Origin: JAPLFM01 sp964650885
GTDB lineage: Bacteria > Bacteroidota > Ignavibacteria > Kapaibacteriales > UBA2268
NCBI GenBank assembly: GCA_964650885.1
Contig: CAZYXG010000001.1
Span: 186,001 to 250,000, forward strand
DNA: 64,000 bases
Reading direction: 5' to 3'
Position 1 is the first letter of the stretch; every line of letters begins with the position of its first letter. Below the pieces are notes generated by a model. The model was not told the origin of the DNA. It searched no databases and saw only the letters and a list, made by a program, of their open reading frames with translations. Shown here in pieces: positions 46,057-55,040 of the stretch. The position numbers and the translations under genes are program-made.

Positions 46057-46839
46057 ATGCAAAATCTTTATAATTTAGGACTTGAAGTTACCTTGAATGC
46101 TGGTAAGTTATTGAAAGATGGCTTCGGTACTGTCTTTGAAATTCAAAATAAAGAAGGTAAGAATAACCTTGTAACTGAATATGATTTCAAAGCTGAAGAG
46201 CAAATAATTGGTAGCATTAAGAAAGAATTCCCAAACCATTCGTTTCTTGCAGAAGAAAGTGGTGTGGCTCATCATAATTCCGAAAGCGAATATAGATGGG
46301 TGATTGATCCATTAGATGGCACAGTAAATTTTGCTCATAATATTCCTATATTTTGCGTCAGCATAGCTATGGAATATCGTGGAGAAATACAATTTGGATT
46401 CATTTTCAATCCAATTACAAATGAACTCTTCACTGCTCAAAAAGGTAAAGGTGCATTTTTTAACGACAAAAAAATCAATGTTTCAAATACCACTGATTTT
46501 GAAAAATCTTTCTTAGTTACTGGTTTTCCATATAATATTAATGAAAACCCTGACAACTGTTTGCAGCATTTTACTGATATAATCTCATACGGAATGCCCA
46601 TTCGCAGACTTGGCTCAGCAGCTATTGATTTGGCTTATGTTGCTTGTGGCAGGTTCGATGCTTTTTGGGAAGTTTCTCTCAATCCTTGGGATGTAGCTGC
46701 TGGTTTGATTATTGTGCAAGAAGCAGGTGGCAAAGTTACTAATTATCAAGGTGATCAATTCACTCTCAAGGAAAAATCTCTAATTGCTAGTAATGATTTA
46801 ATACATAATGAACTTTTAAAAGTTGTAAATAGAAAATGA
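46057..46839 (+). CDS. Inositol monophosphatase family protein
   Basis: Mg-dependent phosphatase of the SuhB/IMPase family. Metal-binding residues are Glu66/67 in FLAEES, Asp84 and Asp87 in the signature WVIDPLDGTVNF, and Asp212 in NPWDVAAG. 260 residues, normal. Substrate could be inositol-1-phosphate or a related sugar phosphate. Its stop overlaps the dapF start (ATGA). The divergent intergenic region to the SLBB gene is short. Confidence 0.92.
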   Translation: MQNLYNLGLEVTLNAGKLLKDGFGTVFEIQNKEGKNNLVTEYDFKAEEQIIGSIKKEFPNHSFLAEESGVAHHNSESEYRWVIDPLDGTVNFAHNIPIFCVSIAMEYRGEIQFGFIFNPITNELFTAQKGKGAFFNDKKINVSNTTDFEKSFLVTGFPYNINENPDNCLQHFTDIISYGMPIRRLGSAAIDLAYVACGRFDAFWEVSLNPWDVAAGLIIVQEAGGKVTNYQGDQFTLKEKSLIASNDLIHNELLKVVNRK

Positions 46840-47654
46840 GAAAAGTAGAAATAAATATTCTTTCGGGTTCAGGCAATATATTTTCAGTAATTGATAATCT
46901 AGAAACAGTTACAAGTTTCAATGAAATCAAAGAAAATGTTGATAAACTCTGTAATTTAGATAATTATAAAACAGAAGGCATAATCCTTTTGAATAATAGT
47001 ATTGAAAAGTATGATTTCACTTGTGATTTCCTCAATCCTGATGGTTCATCTGGTATGATGTGTGGAAATGGAGGCAGAGCAATCTTATTTTTCGCAAAGC
47101 AAAAAGCATTATTCAATCATAAAGCAAAATTTAGATTGTCTGGGATAGATTATTCTGGAACAGTTGAAGATAACTTTGTTACAATTAAATTCCCTCCTCC
47201 ACTTCAATTTATAGATAATATTGAAATTGAAACGAGTTTAGGTAAATTAACTGTCGCTTATGTAAATATTGGCACAGACCATTGCGTTATAAATGCAAAT
47301 CAATTACCCGACAATTTCAATATTAACATAATTGGCAAAGAAATTCGTCAACACAAAATGTTTGGAAAACGAGGTGTTAATGCCAATTTTTATCAATTAA
47401 AAAGTAATGATTTAATAAGCATTAGAACTTACGAACGTGGTGTAGAAGGTGAAACTGGAGCTTGTGGCACTGGTGCAATCTCAACGGCTCTTATTACTAA
47501 CCTAAGAGGTGAAACTAATAATCCTTTGAATCTTATACCTACAAGTCAATCTGTAGTTAAAGTTGAATTCCAAGGAAGTTTCCCAAATAAAATAGATAAC
47601 ATTTGCTATTCAGGCAAAGTTGAGCTATTAGATAAAATTATTGTTGAATATTAA
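46836..47654 (+). CDS. dapF: Diaminopimelate epimerase
   Basis: Interconverts LL- and meso-diaminopimelate for lysine and peptidoglycan synthesis. The two catalytic cysteines are Cys76 (SSGMMCGNGGRA) and Cys210 (GETGACGTGA). 272 residues, normal. N-terminal substrate loop GSGNIFSVID replaces the usual GxGNDFV, with Ile-Phe-Ser in place of Asp-Phe-Val. Translationally coupled to the preceding phosphatase gene. Confidence 0.93.
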   Translation: MRKVEINILSGSGNIFSVIDNLETVTSFNEIKENVDKLCNLDNYKTEGIILLNNSIEKYDFTCDFLNPDGSSGMMCGNGGRAILFFAKQKALFNHKAKFRLSGIDYSGTVEDNFVTIKFPPPLQFIDNIEIETSLGKLTVAYVNIGTDHCVINANQLPDNFNINIIGKEIRQHKMFGKRGVNANFYQLKSNDLISIRTYERGVEGETGACGTGAISTALITNLRGETNNPLNLIPTSQSVVKVEFQGSFPNKIDNICYSGKVELLDKIIVEY

Positions 47655-47672
47655 TAAAAAAAAGTTTGTGCT

Positions 47673-48830
47673 ATGCCAATCAATAGAAATTTAAACGAAG
47701 AACAAATATCTTTAAGAAACATTGTTCGCAAATTTGCAGAAGAAGAAATAAGATTAAAATCAAAAGAATTAGACGAAAAAGAAGAATTCTCTTCAGATTT
47801 AACTCTTAAAATGGCTGATTTAGGATTACTAGGTGCTTTTGTTCCTAGTAAATATGGTGGCAGTGAGTTAGACTATGTTTCCTATATTATTGCAGTCGAA
47901 GAGTTAGCTAGGGTTGATGGCTCACAAGCTTCAACAATTGCTGCTCACAATTCATTAGGCACAGGTCCGCTTTATTACTTTGGAAACGATGAACAAAAAA
48001 GTAAGTATCTACCATTAATTACTTCAAAACACCTTTGGGGTTTTGGATTAACAGAACCTGAAGCTGGCTCCGATGCTGGAAATACTCAAACTACCGCTGT
48101 GGAAGATGGTGATTTTTGGGTTATAAATGGCAGTAAAATTTTCATTACAAATTCTGCAAATGAGTTAACTCTTGGATCTACCGTACTCGCTGTTACAGGC
48201 GAAAGAGAAAATGGGAAAAAAGAATTAAGTTGCTTTATTGTAGAAAATGGTACTCCTGGCTTCACTGCAAATGAGATGCACGGAAAAATGATGTGGCGTT
48301 CTTCAAACACTGGAGAGTTACATTTTGACAACGTGAGAGTACATAAAAGTGCAATGCTTGGCAAACGAGGCGATGGTTTCAAACAAATGTTATCTACTTT
48401 GGACAAAGGTAGATTATCTATTGCAGCTATGGGACTTGGATTGGCACAAGGTGCATTTGATTATGCACTTAAATATGCGAAAGAAAGATTGACTTTTGGA
48501 AAAGCTATTTCTACTTATCAAGCAATTGCTTTCAAATTGGCTGATGTAGAAATGGGGATTGAAATGGCTAGGAACTATCTTTATGATGTTTGTAGAATGG
48601 CAGAAGAAGGACTCAATATCACAAAAGAAGGTGCAATTGCAAAATTAAATTGCTCTGAACTTGCACATATTTCAGCAAATCATTGCGTTCAAATTCTTGG
48701 TGGTTATGGGCTTATGAAAGAATACGATGCAGAAAAATATTACAGAGATCAAAAACTTCTCGAAATTGGAGAAGGTACTTCTGAAATCCAACGGCTTGTG
48801 ATAGCTAGAGAAATTGGTTGCTTTGAATAA
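47673..48830 (+). CDS. Acyl-CoA dehydrogenase (short/branched-chain type)
   Basis: FAD-dependent alpha,beta-dehydrogenation of acyl-CoA. Standard blocks are present: GLTEPEAGSDAGNTQT, the substrate/FAD region WVINGSKIFITN, and the C-terminal signature LEIGEGTSEIQR with the catalytic base at Glu367. 385 residues, normal for short-chain or butyryl-CoA dehydrogenases. It starts 18 nt after dapF. Substrate chain length is not resolved. Confidence 0.92.
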   Translation: MPINRNLNEEQISLRNIVRKFAEEEIRLKSKELDEKEEFSSDLTLKMADLGLLGAFVPSKYGGSELDYVSYIIAVEELARVDGSQASTIAAHNSLGTGPLYYFGNDEQKSKYLPLITSKHLWGFGLTEPEAGSDAGNTQTTAVEDGDFWVINGSKIFITNSANELTLGSTVLAVTGERENGKKELSCFIVENGTPGFTANEMHGKMMWRSSNTGELHFDNVRVHKSAMLGKRGDGFKQMLSTLDKGRLSIAAMGLGLAQGAFDYALKYAKERLTFGKAISTYQAIAFKLADVEMGIEMARNYLYDVCRMAEEGLNITKEGAIAKLNCSELAHISANHCVQILGGYGLMKEYDAEKYYRDQKLLEIGEGTSEIQRLVIAREIGCFE

Positions 48831-48840
48831 TTATTTAGAA

Positions 48841-48873
48841 GAAGGGTTGGAATTTTCGACCCTTCTTTTTTTT
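48841..48873 (+). terminator. Intrinsic terminator of the dapF/acyl-CoA dehydrogenase operon
   Basis: GAAGGGTTG pairs with CGACCCTTC (9 bp, one G-U) around a 7-nt loop and is followed by eight T. Confidence 0.88.
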
Positions 48874-48965
48874 ATTAAATCATTTAATTCCACAATCATT
48901 AAAATTAATCACTTTGAAATGTAAAAGTTTTGAATTAAATTCTAAATCACACAATCGAGAATTTA

Positions 48966-51551
48966 ATGAAAAAGTATTTGTACATCCTTTCTATTTTTAG
49001 CTTCTTTTTAGCAAACAATTTATTTAGCCAAAGCTCATCTATCACAGAAGTAAAAGCTTTTACTTTTGGAAGTGTCAGATCCGCTTGGGTAGATTTGCCT
49101 CAAAACACCGATAAATTCAATAAGATTAATCTCAAATATACTCTTCGCTGCCCACCTGGAAAGCCTTGCGGAGAATGGGACTACATTGCAAATATTTTTA
49201 TTTTGCACTGGTTTGCCCCCTCTTTTAGAGTTGATTCAGCAATAGTTGATACATTCAAATTCTCAAAAATTCCTACTTATAACTTTACATATAAGTATGA
49301 CTCGTTAGGTGTTTTAAAAATTGACTCTGTTTTAAACAAAGTAAAATTAGTAGATTTCTATTTAGATATCGATAACAATACTAATAGAACTAATTCCTTA
49401 TCAGTTTATCCAATTAATTGGAGATTTTTTGTTAATGCTAATACTCAGAAATTAGATTCAATTATGTTGAAGAATGATTCTACTTTAGTGCTTAATAGAA
49501 CAAGAGTTTATGAAAGCAAATCACCTTATTATAATGAAAGATTTGAAATAGTGCGATATATAACACCTTATGGAAATGGTTTGAATTTAGGCGCTGGTTG
49601 GACTTGGAATATGGATATTTCTGATTTTGAGCTATACTTAAAAGGGAAAGTATATATACAAAATACAAATGGTCAAGAAGAACTTGATTTAACTTTCCAA
49701 TATTACGAAGGACCAAAAGAAAGACAAATCTTAAGCATTAAAAAAGTTTACGACACTTATCCAACTTACGACAAAAATATTGAGAAATATATTCCAGAAA
49801 TTAAATTTACCCTCGGTGCTGAAGAAACAATGGGGAAATTAATCATTATTCAGTCTGGACATGGATTTGGTGGAAATTCCGATAATTGTGCTGAATTTTG
49901 TAAAAAGAAAGGATTCTTCAAAATAAATGGAGTGCAAAAACAAGAACACGATGTTTGGAGAGAATGCGGCAATATTCCTCTTTATCCTCAAGGAGGCACT
50001 TGGCTAATTGATAGAACTAATTGGTGTCCAGGAATGGAAGTAGAACCTTATAATTTTGAATTTTCTGAGTTTATAAAGTTAGGAGTTGAAAATCAAGTTG
50101 ATTACGATATGGAATACTATAACAATTCTTGGAAATATGGCAATGGTGGCAACGAAAGACCATACTATGCAATAACTGGATATTTAGTTACTTATGGTAG
50201 TCTGCAGAGCAATGTAGATGCAGAATTAACAGAAATTTTAGCTCCAACTAATAAACAAATCTATAACAGACAGAATCCAATTTGTAACCACCCAGAAATA
50301 AAAATTACCAATAAAGGGAAAAGTAAAATAAATTCTGTAGAAATTGAATTTGGAGTGCAAGGTAAAACTAAACAAACAAAAACAGTAAACTTAGCTCTAT
50401 TCTTCAATCAAAGTCAAATTATTACATTTGAAGACAGTAGTTTAGAAACTCCTGAAATTGCTGGTGTGAACTCAAAATATGAGGTTTCAATTTTAAAAGT
50501 AAATAATCAAGTTGATGAATTTAATGGAAATAACAGTATCATTTCAGATTTCAAAGGTACTCCATCATATCCAAGTAATTTACTTTTAGAACTTCAATCA
50601 AATAACTATGACGAAATTGGTTCGGACTCCCCTTACCGATACACCCTAAAAAATAGCTTAGGTGAGTTGATTTTCTCCAAAGAATCTACAGAAAACAATA
50701 AAACTTATTCCGATTCACTTAAATTAACTGATGGTTGCTATACACTTGAGTTAGAAAATAAACTTGGTTATGGACTATTTTTCTGGTTTTTGCAAAGAAA
50801 CAATAATGGATCATTAAATAAGTTCAAAGCGGGACAATTTAGATTATTATCTAATGGTCAAAATAAACTTAACTTCAATGTTGATTTTGGTAACAACATC
50901 ATACATAACTTTACAGTTAGCCCACAACCAACTGTTAGTGTAAGTGCAGAATTGATTGATTTTGGAAAAGTTTTGCAAAAAGATTCATTAATTAAAACAT
51001 TTGAAATATCTCCAGTTGGCAAAAGTTCTTTAAAAGTAGACAACGTAAATATTCCACTTGGTGCGAACAAAGGATTCTCTATAAACAAAATCTCACCTGC
51101 CCTTGGTAGCTCTTTAAAGTCAGGAGAAAAAATGACAGTAGAAGTGAAATATAAATCAACTACTCTTGGAAAGAAAGTAGCAAATTTAGTAGTATCCACC
51201 AATGATATGCTATATTCAACAGTAATTGTGAAATTAAATGCAGAAACTACTGATTTGAATAGCATAGCAGATTATATTGAAGATAATATCAATATAGATA
51301 TAATTGCTAATAATGAAACTCTCACTTTAATTGATAAGAACTTTGAACTTTATGGTAAAAATATAAATTTGAAAATTTTCAATTCGATTGGTAAAGATGT
51401 TACGAGAGAATTAATTCAAGAAAACTTTTTTAGTTTCACAAGCAATCAGCAAATTATAGAATTTAACAACTCAATAATTAGTGGGGCTTATTTTCTTGTA
51501 ATTGAATTTGAAAATAGAAACTTAAGCAAAGTTTTAAACTTTGTTAATTAA
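48966..51551 (+). CDS. Secreted PNGase F-like protein with type IX sorting tail
   Basis: An 861-residue exported protein with a signal peptide (cleavage after LFSQ). Residues 25-110 contain CPPGKPCGEWDY, and residues about 295-370 contain GHGFGGNSDNCAEFC and YPQGGTWLIDRTNWCPG, both diagnostic of the peptide-N-glycosidase F fold. A beta-sandwich stretch follows (about 415-760), including an HYDIN/ASPM-like repeat (ELIDFGKVLQKDS). The last 80 residues (NLKIFNSIGKDV ... GAYFLVIEF) look like a type A T9SS sorting domain. Likely acts on N-glycans or glycopeptides outside the cell; activity is inferred from homology. Confidence 0.85.
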   Translation: MKKYLYILSIFSFFLANNLFSQSSSITEVKAFTFGSVRSAWVDLPQNTDKFNKINLKYTLRCPPGKPCGEWDYIANIFILHWFAPSFRVDSAIVDTFKFSKIPTYNFTYKYDSLGVLKIDSVLNKVKLVDFYLDIDNNTNRTNSLSVYPINWRFFVNANTQKLDSIMLKNDSTLVLNRTRVYESKSPYYNERFEIVRYITPYGNGLNLGAGWTWNMDISDFELYLKGKVYIQNTNGQEELDLTFQYYEGPKERQILSIKKVYDTYPTYDKNIEKYIPEIKFTLGAEETMGKLIIIQSGHGFGGNSDNCAEFCKKKGFFKINGVQKQEHDVWRECGNIPLYPQGGTWLIDRTNWCPGMEVEPYNFEFSEFIKLGVENQVDYDMEYYNNSWKYGNGGNERPYYAITGYLVTYGSLQSNVDAELTEILAPTNKQIYNRQNPICNHPEIKITNKGKSKINSVEIEFGVQGKTKQTKTVNLALFFNQSQIITFEDSSLETPEIAGVNSKYEVSILKVNNQVDEFNGNNSIISDFKGTPSYPSNLLLELQSNNYDEIGSDSPYRYTLKNSLGELIFSKESTENNKTYSDSLKLTDGCYTLELENKLGYGLFFWFLQRNNNGSLNKFKAGQFRLLSNGQNKLNFNVDFGNNIIHNFTVSPQPTVSVSAELIDFGKVLQKDSLIKTFEISPVGKSSLKVDNVNIPLGANKGFSINKISPALGSSLKSGEKMTVEVKYKSTTLGKKVANLVVSTNDMLYSTVIVKLNAETTDLNSIADYIEDNINIDIIANNETLTLIDKNFELYGKNINLKIFNSIGKDVTRELIQENFFSFTSNQQIIEFNNSIISGAYFLVIEFENRNLSKVLNFVN

Positions 51552-52299
51552 GAAATGCTTTCAGCTCTAATTTTACGAATGAACCTAAAGTATTCCACTT
51601 TAGGTTTATTTTTTGTGGAAATTGATAATTTAGACCAGCTATAGGTGACAACTGAAATGTCTTATTTTTATTTAGATTTAAGTCATATTGAATTAGCATT
51701 TCTATGCTTGCATAGCCAAAAGAATTATTAATTCTCGCTCCAGAATATGAATTTCTAATTCTATTTTGCGTTTCTTTGAATATCAAGTTGTCGTTATCTG
51801 TTATTTTTTCAAATTGCTTATAGCTAAACACTTCAATAAGATTATAATGTAAACCACCTCCAATTTTGAAATTCTTTCCAATATTATGTTTATATCTCGC
51901 GCCAATTAAATAACCCTCGGTTTCTAAATCAAAAAAATATGAAAAAGAAGCTTGTTTTTCAATTCCGTCCTTGCTAACTAAAGTAAAGCTTTTATTCTCG
52001 AAGCTATAACTTGCATTTAAATTACCAAAATCCAATTCGAGTGAAGAATTTTCAAATTGCACACCAATACCAAAAGAGAAACTTTGAGCTTCACCATTTC
52101 CAGTTTTAAATTCATTGCAACAAGTTGGATTATTAAATATTGTAGTGAAATTAGTACTGTTTTGGTTAAATTCTTTTTGGTAACCTATTGTAAGATAATA
52201 ACCATTAGCTTTAGAAACTTGATTTGAACATAAAACAAAAAAAAGAAGTGCCATTAGATAGCACTTCTTTTTAGTATCGATTTTGATGTGGCTACACAC
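51544..52299 (-). CDS. Outer-membrane barrel protein with vicinal CC motif (start uncertain)
   Basis: A predicted barrel: strands with alternating hydrophobics, a CC pair (NNPTCCNEFKTG), the stretch RIRNSYSGARINNSFGY, and a C-terminal FVKLELKAFLN. It is a paralogue of the protein at 61032-61865, sharing the CC pair and RIRN. The start is unresolved. The frame opens with a GTG at 52299 overlapping the fldA stop and gives a signal peptide with a basic KKK n-region. An ATG at 52254 (MALLFFVLCS) lies in the loop of the fldA terminator and gives a signal with no basic residue. I give the longer frame. Its 3' end overlaps the PNGase-like gene by 8 nt. Confidence 0.65.
   Translation of the reverse strand: MCSHIKIDTKKKCYLMALLFFVLCSNQVSKANGYYLTIGYQKEFNQNSTNFTTIFNNPTCCNEFKTGNGEAQSFSFGIGVQFENSSLELDFGNLNASYSFENKSFTLVSKDGIEKQASFSYFFDLETEGYLIGARYKHNIGKNFKIGGGLHYNLIEVFSYKQFEKITDNDNLIFKETQNRIRNSYSGARINNSFGYASIEMLIQYDLNLNKNKTFQLSPIAGLNYQFPQKINLKWNTLGSFVKLELKAFLN
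52241..52272 (-). terminator. fldA terminator hairpin lying inside the next gene's start region
   Basis: On the minus strand AAAGAAGTGC and GCACTTCTTT form a perfect stem around a 9-nt loop, followed by T. It starts about 20 nt after the fldA stop and has the form of an intrinsic terminator. It also contains the ATG at 52254 of the following barrel gene; the T tract encodes the hydrophobic start LLFF of its signal peptide. Confidence 0.7.
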
Positions 52300-52807
52300 C
52301 TAATTCTTTTTTAATTTGTTGCACCCAGATTTGAATTCTTTCTTCAGTTTGATCTTCTTGGTTGTCATTATCTATGGCTAAACCAACCCACATACCGTCA
52401 GAATCTTGTCCAATTGAATGTTTATGTACGTAGCCATCTATTGAAGTTCTGCCAATAATCTTACCGCCATTCTCACGAACTGGTTTCGCCATTCTTCCAA
52501 TAGCATCGCAAAAATTATCGCAATATGCTTCTTGATCGCCAGTACCTACAAAAGCTATTGTTTTACCAGTGAAATCTTTTACACACCAATCTTGAAATTT
52601 TTCTTCCCAATCATCTTGCAATTCTCCGTCGTTCCAAGTTGGAGTGGCAATAACCAAAGTTTCATAATCGTCCAATTTTTCCAAAGGCACATTCACTATA
52701 TCATAGATGTCAACGTCAAAGCCGTTAGCTTTTAATTCTTCTGTTACTTGTTCTGCAACAATTTCAGTTACGCCTGTATTTGTTCCATAAAAAAGACCAA
52801 GTTTCAT
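52292..52807 (-). CDS. fldA: Flavodoxin
   Basis: Small FMN electron carrier (171 residues, the long-chain class). The FMN phosphate loop is GTNTGVTE at residues 8-15; ATPTWNDGELQDDW and the flavin-contact region TGDQEAYCDNFCD are typical. It can replace ferredoxin, usually when iron is short. Monocistronic but followed at once by the barrel gene in the same direction. Confidence 0.94.
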   Translation of the reverse strand: MKLGLFYGTNTGVTEIVAEQVTEELKANGFDVDIYDIVNVPLEKLDDYETLVIATPTWNDGELQDDWEEKFQDWCVKDFTGKTIAFVGTGDQEAYCDNFCDAIGRMAKPVRENGGKIIGRTSIDGYVHKHSIGQDSDGMWVGLAIDNDNQEDQTEERIQIWVQQIKKELGV

Positions 52808-52900
52808 TTTTTTCCTTTTATTTTTAGATTAATTTCTACTTTATTTCAATTATAATTCGTTTAAGAAGCAAATTAAGGTAAAATATTTTAAATTTTTAAC

Positions 52901-52920
52901 TATATTTGAAAGTCTCTTTC
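52901..52920 (+). promoter_or_regulatory. Candidate promoter and small palindrome upstream of siaB
   Basis: TATATTTG at 52901-52908 matches the Bacteroidota -7 consensus TAnnTTTG. It runs into a perfect inverted repeat GAAAG-TCT-CTTTC at 52908-52920, which could be an operator at the transcription start. The start of siaB is 27-39 nt further on. Confidence 0.4.
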
Positions 52921-52946
52921 AAACTAATTTTAAAGTGGAGATTTTT

Positions 52947-53504
52947 GTGCTCAATTTTGACTTGTACAAATACTATATGGATAGCAGAGAAAATAACATC
53001 ATTTTAACATTTAAAGGAGCTCTTTCACAAGAGATTCTTGTTGAAATGGGTGATATTTTACGAACAAAGCTTATTTTAGACAAACAAATCAAGAAAATTT
53101 TTGCTGTATTTGTTGAAATGGCTCAAAATATTATGCACTATTCCGCTGAAAGAGATTTCAGTGAAAAAGAGCAAAAAGAAATTGGTGTTGGAATTGTGCT
53201 TTTTACACAAAATAAATCTCAATATTTCATAACTTCTGGAAATTTAGTCAATTCAAGCATTTGCGAAAGGCTCAAACTAAAACTTGATAGAGTTAATGAA
53301 CTTGATAGCGAAGGATTAAAACAATTGTATAAAGAGCAATTAACCAAACCTCAAGAGAATGAAAGCAGAGGTGCTGGATTGGGATTTATTGATATGGCTC
53401 GTAAGTCAAGCAATAAAATCATATATAGCTTAAAAGAGGTTTCCAATGAACACCATTTTCTCGAATTAACAATCACATTTAATAAAGATGTAATCAAGGA
53501 GTAA
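52947..53504 (+). CDS. siaB: SiaB-like protein kinase (DUF6272)
   Basis: Kinase of the SiaB family, a GHKL-type fold that phosphorylates a Thr of SiaC. The ATP-binding N-box is visible as VEMAQNIMHYS and the G-region as ESRGAGLGFIDMARKS. I choose the GTG at 52947: GGAG lies 6 nt upstream, and family members begin near MLNFDLY; the open frame extends to a GTG at 52935. 185 residues, normal. It is followed 8 nt later by siaC. In Pseudomonas, SiaA and SiaD (a phosphatase and a diguanylate cyclase) complete the system; neither is encoded here. Confidence 0.83.
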   Translation: MLNFDLYKYYMDSRENNIILTFKGALSQEILVEMGDILRTKLILDKQIKKIFAVFVEMAQNIMHYSAERDFSEKEQKEIGVGIVLFTQNKSQYFITSGNLVNSSICERLKLKLDRVNELDSEGLKQLYKEQLTKPQENESRGAGLGFIDMARKSSNKIIYSLKEVSNEHHFLELTITFNKDVIKE

Positions 53505-53512
53505 TTAAAATT

Positions 53513-53887
53513 ATGGAAAGTTTAAAAATTGAAGGAAGCAAAACCAAAGCTTACATAAACTTCGATGCTGAGTCAGGAGTTTTGGAAATTGGTGGCGAAT
53601 CCTACCCAGAAAATGCATTAGAATTTTTCAAACCAGTTTATGATTGGTTAAATTCATATTTCAATGAATTCAAAGGTGAAGTTACATTCAACTTTAAAAT
53701 GATTTATTTCAATACTTCATCTTCAAAAGCTATTTTAGATATTTTGGATTTGATTGAAAACTATCACAAAAGTGGTGGTAAAATCACTCTAAATTGGCAT
53801 TATGAATCAGACGACGAAGATATCCAAGAAAGCGGAGAAGAGTTCGCTGAAGGTCTTTCTGTGCCTTACAACATTATTGCTTATTAA
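53513..53887 (+). CDS. siaC: SiaC-like regulatory phosphoprotein (DUF1987)
   Basis: A 124-residue DUF1987 protein. In Pseudomonas SiaC the phosphorylated residue is Thr68; here Thr68 is present in the conserved motif YFNTSSSKAI, so the phosphorylation site is kept. The C-terminal half is acidic (YESDDEDIQESGEEFAEG). Expected to switch partners according to phosphorylation by SiaB. Position between siaB and a histidine kinase suggests that kinase is the downstream effector or the input. Confidence 0.87.
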   Translation: MESLKIEGSKTKAYINFDAESGVLEIGGESYPENALEFFKPVYDWLNSYFNEFKGEVTFNFKMIYFNTSSSKAILDILDLIENYHKSGGKITLNWHYESDDEDIQESGEEFAEGLSVPYNIIAY

Positions 53888-53906
53888 TTAATCTAGTCCA
53901 AACAAA

Positions 53907-54896
53907 ATGAACGAAAATTACACTTCCGAAAGCGAACAAATATTTGCAAACGAAATCAAAGCTATAGAGAAAGCTCAAAAAGTTGTTGACTCAGTTTCTA
54001 TTTCAAAAGATGATTTATATGATTCTTTTGTAGAGCTTTTGGAAGATTATAAAAGTTTGTACAATCAGTCTGTGAAAATGACTCGCATTAGTGATTCCAC
54101 ACAAAGAAAACTGATTAAAGTGCAATCGAAATTAGAAGAGCAAAATAATCAAATCAATCAAGTAAACGATCAGTTGCAAAATCTGAACGCTACTAAAGAT
54201 AAATTTTTCTCTATTATTTCTCACGATTTAAGAAATCCAATTTCTTCTGTTTTGCTTATGGTTGAAATGTTGAAGCATAACTTCGACAATTTTACAAAAG
54301 ACAATTTAATTACCTATATTGGTAAAATAAACGACTCAATCAAATTGGTTCACGATTTATTTGAGAACCTTCACCGTTGGTCGCAAACTCAAAACGGCAC
54401 TATTGAATTCAAACCTCAACTTTTTGAATTGAAAACTGTTACCGAAAGAGTTTTTGCTATTGTTAAAAACCACGCCGACAATAAAACAATTAATCTAATT
54501 TGCGATGTAACAACTGATGACAAAATTTTTGGCGACCCAAATATGATTGAAACGGTAGTTCGTAACCTTTGCACTAATGCAATTAAGTTTACTAATCCAA
54601 ACGGTTTGGTGAAAATTACATTAGAAAGTCAAGCTAAGTTCGACAAAGTTACTGTAGAAGATAATGGCGTTGGAATGAATGAAACAATTCGAGAAAAACT
54701 ATTCAAAATCAATGAAAAAATTTCAAGCAAAGGAACAGCCAAAGAAGTTGGAACTGGTTTGGGTTTAATTCTTTCAAAAGAATTTATTGATGCTCACAAA
54801 GGGAAAATTTGGGTAGAAAGTGAAGTTGGAGTTGGTACAAAATTTATATTTCGAATTCCAAAAGAAAACACATTAGAAGTTTCTCCTCAATCTTAA
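53907..54896 (+). CDS. Cytosolic histidine kinase with N-terminal coiled coil, SiaC-linked
   Basis: A 329-residue soluble sensor kinase: no signal peptide or membrane helix. Residues 30-100 are helical and charged, with DLYDSFVELLEDYKSLY and RISDSTQRKLIKVQ, a stretch of the sort found in effectors next to SiaC genes. The phosphoacceptor is His106 in FSIISHDLRNP. Catalytic boxes are NAIKFTNPNG (N), VEDNGVGM (G1) and GTGLGLILSKEF (G2). No response regulator gene lies nearby. It forms an operon with siaB and siaC. Confidence 0.88.
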   Translation: MNENYTSESEQIFANEIKAIEKAQKVVDSVSISKDDLYDSFVELLEDYKSLYNQSVKMTRISDSTQRKLIKVQSKLEEQNNQINQVNDQLQNLNATKDKFFSIISHDLRNPISSVLLMVEMLKHNFDNFTKDNLITYIGKINDSIKLVHDLFENLHRWSQTQNGTIEFKPQLFELKTVTERVFAIVKNHADNKTINLICDVTTDDKIFGDPNMIETVVRNLCTNAIKFTNPNGLVKITLESQAKFDKVTVEDNGVGMNETIREKLFKINEKISSKGTAKEVGTGLGLILSKEFIDAHKGKIWVESEVGVGTKFIFRIPKENTLEVSPQS

Positions 54897-54922
54897 GATT
54901 CTGAAAATAATCAATTTAAATT

Positions 54923-54951
54923 AAGGGTGCATTTTTTGCACCCTTTTTTTT
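54923..54951 (+). terminator. Intrinsic terminator of the siaB-siaC-kinase operon
   Basis: AAGGGTGC pairs with GCACCCTT around a 7-nt loop; eight T follow. Confidence 0.9.
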
Positions 54952-54970
54952 GCCTTCTTAACATTTAGAC

Positions 54971-55010
54971 AAAAAAGAACCTTCCGAAGGTTTCAAACCT
55001 TAGGAAGGTT
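54971..55010 (-). terminator. Intrinsic terminator of gcvP
   Basis: On the minus strand AACCTTCC and GGAAGGTT form an 8-bp stem extended by five inner pairs after one mismatch; a C and six T follow. Faces the Sia operon terminator 20 nt away. Confidence 0.8.
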
Positions 55011-55040
55011 GGTTTTTAAGTTGAAGTTTTAATCACAAAT

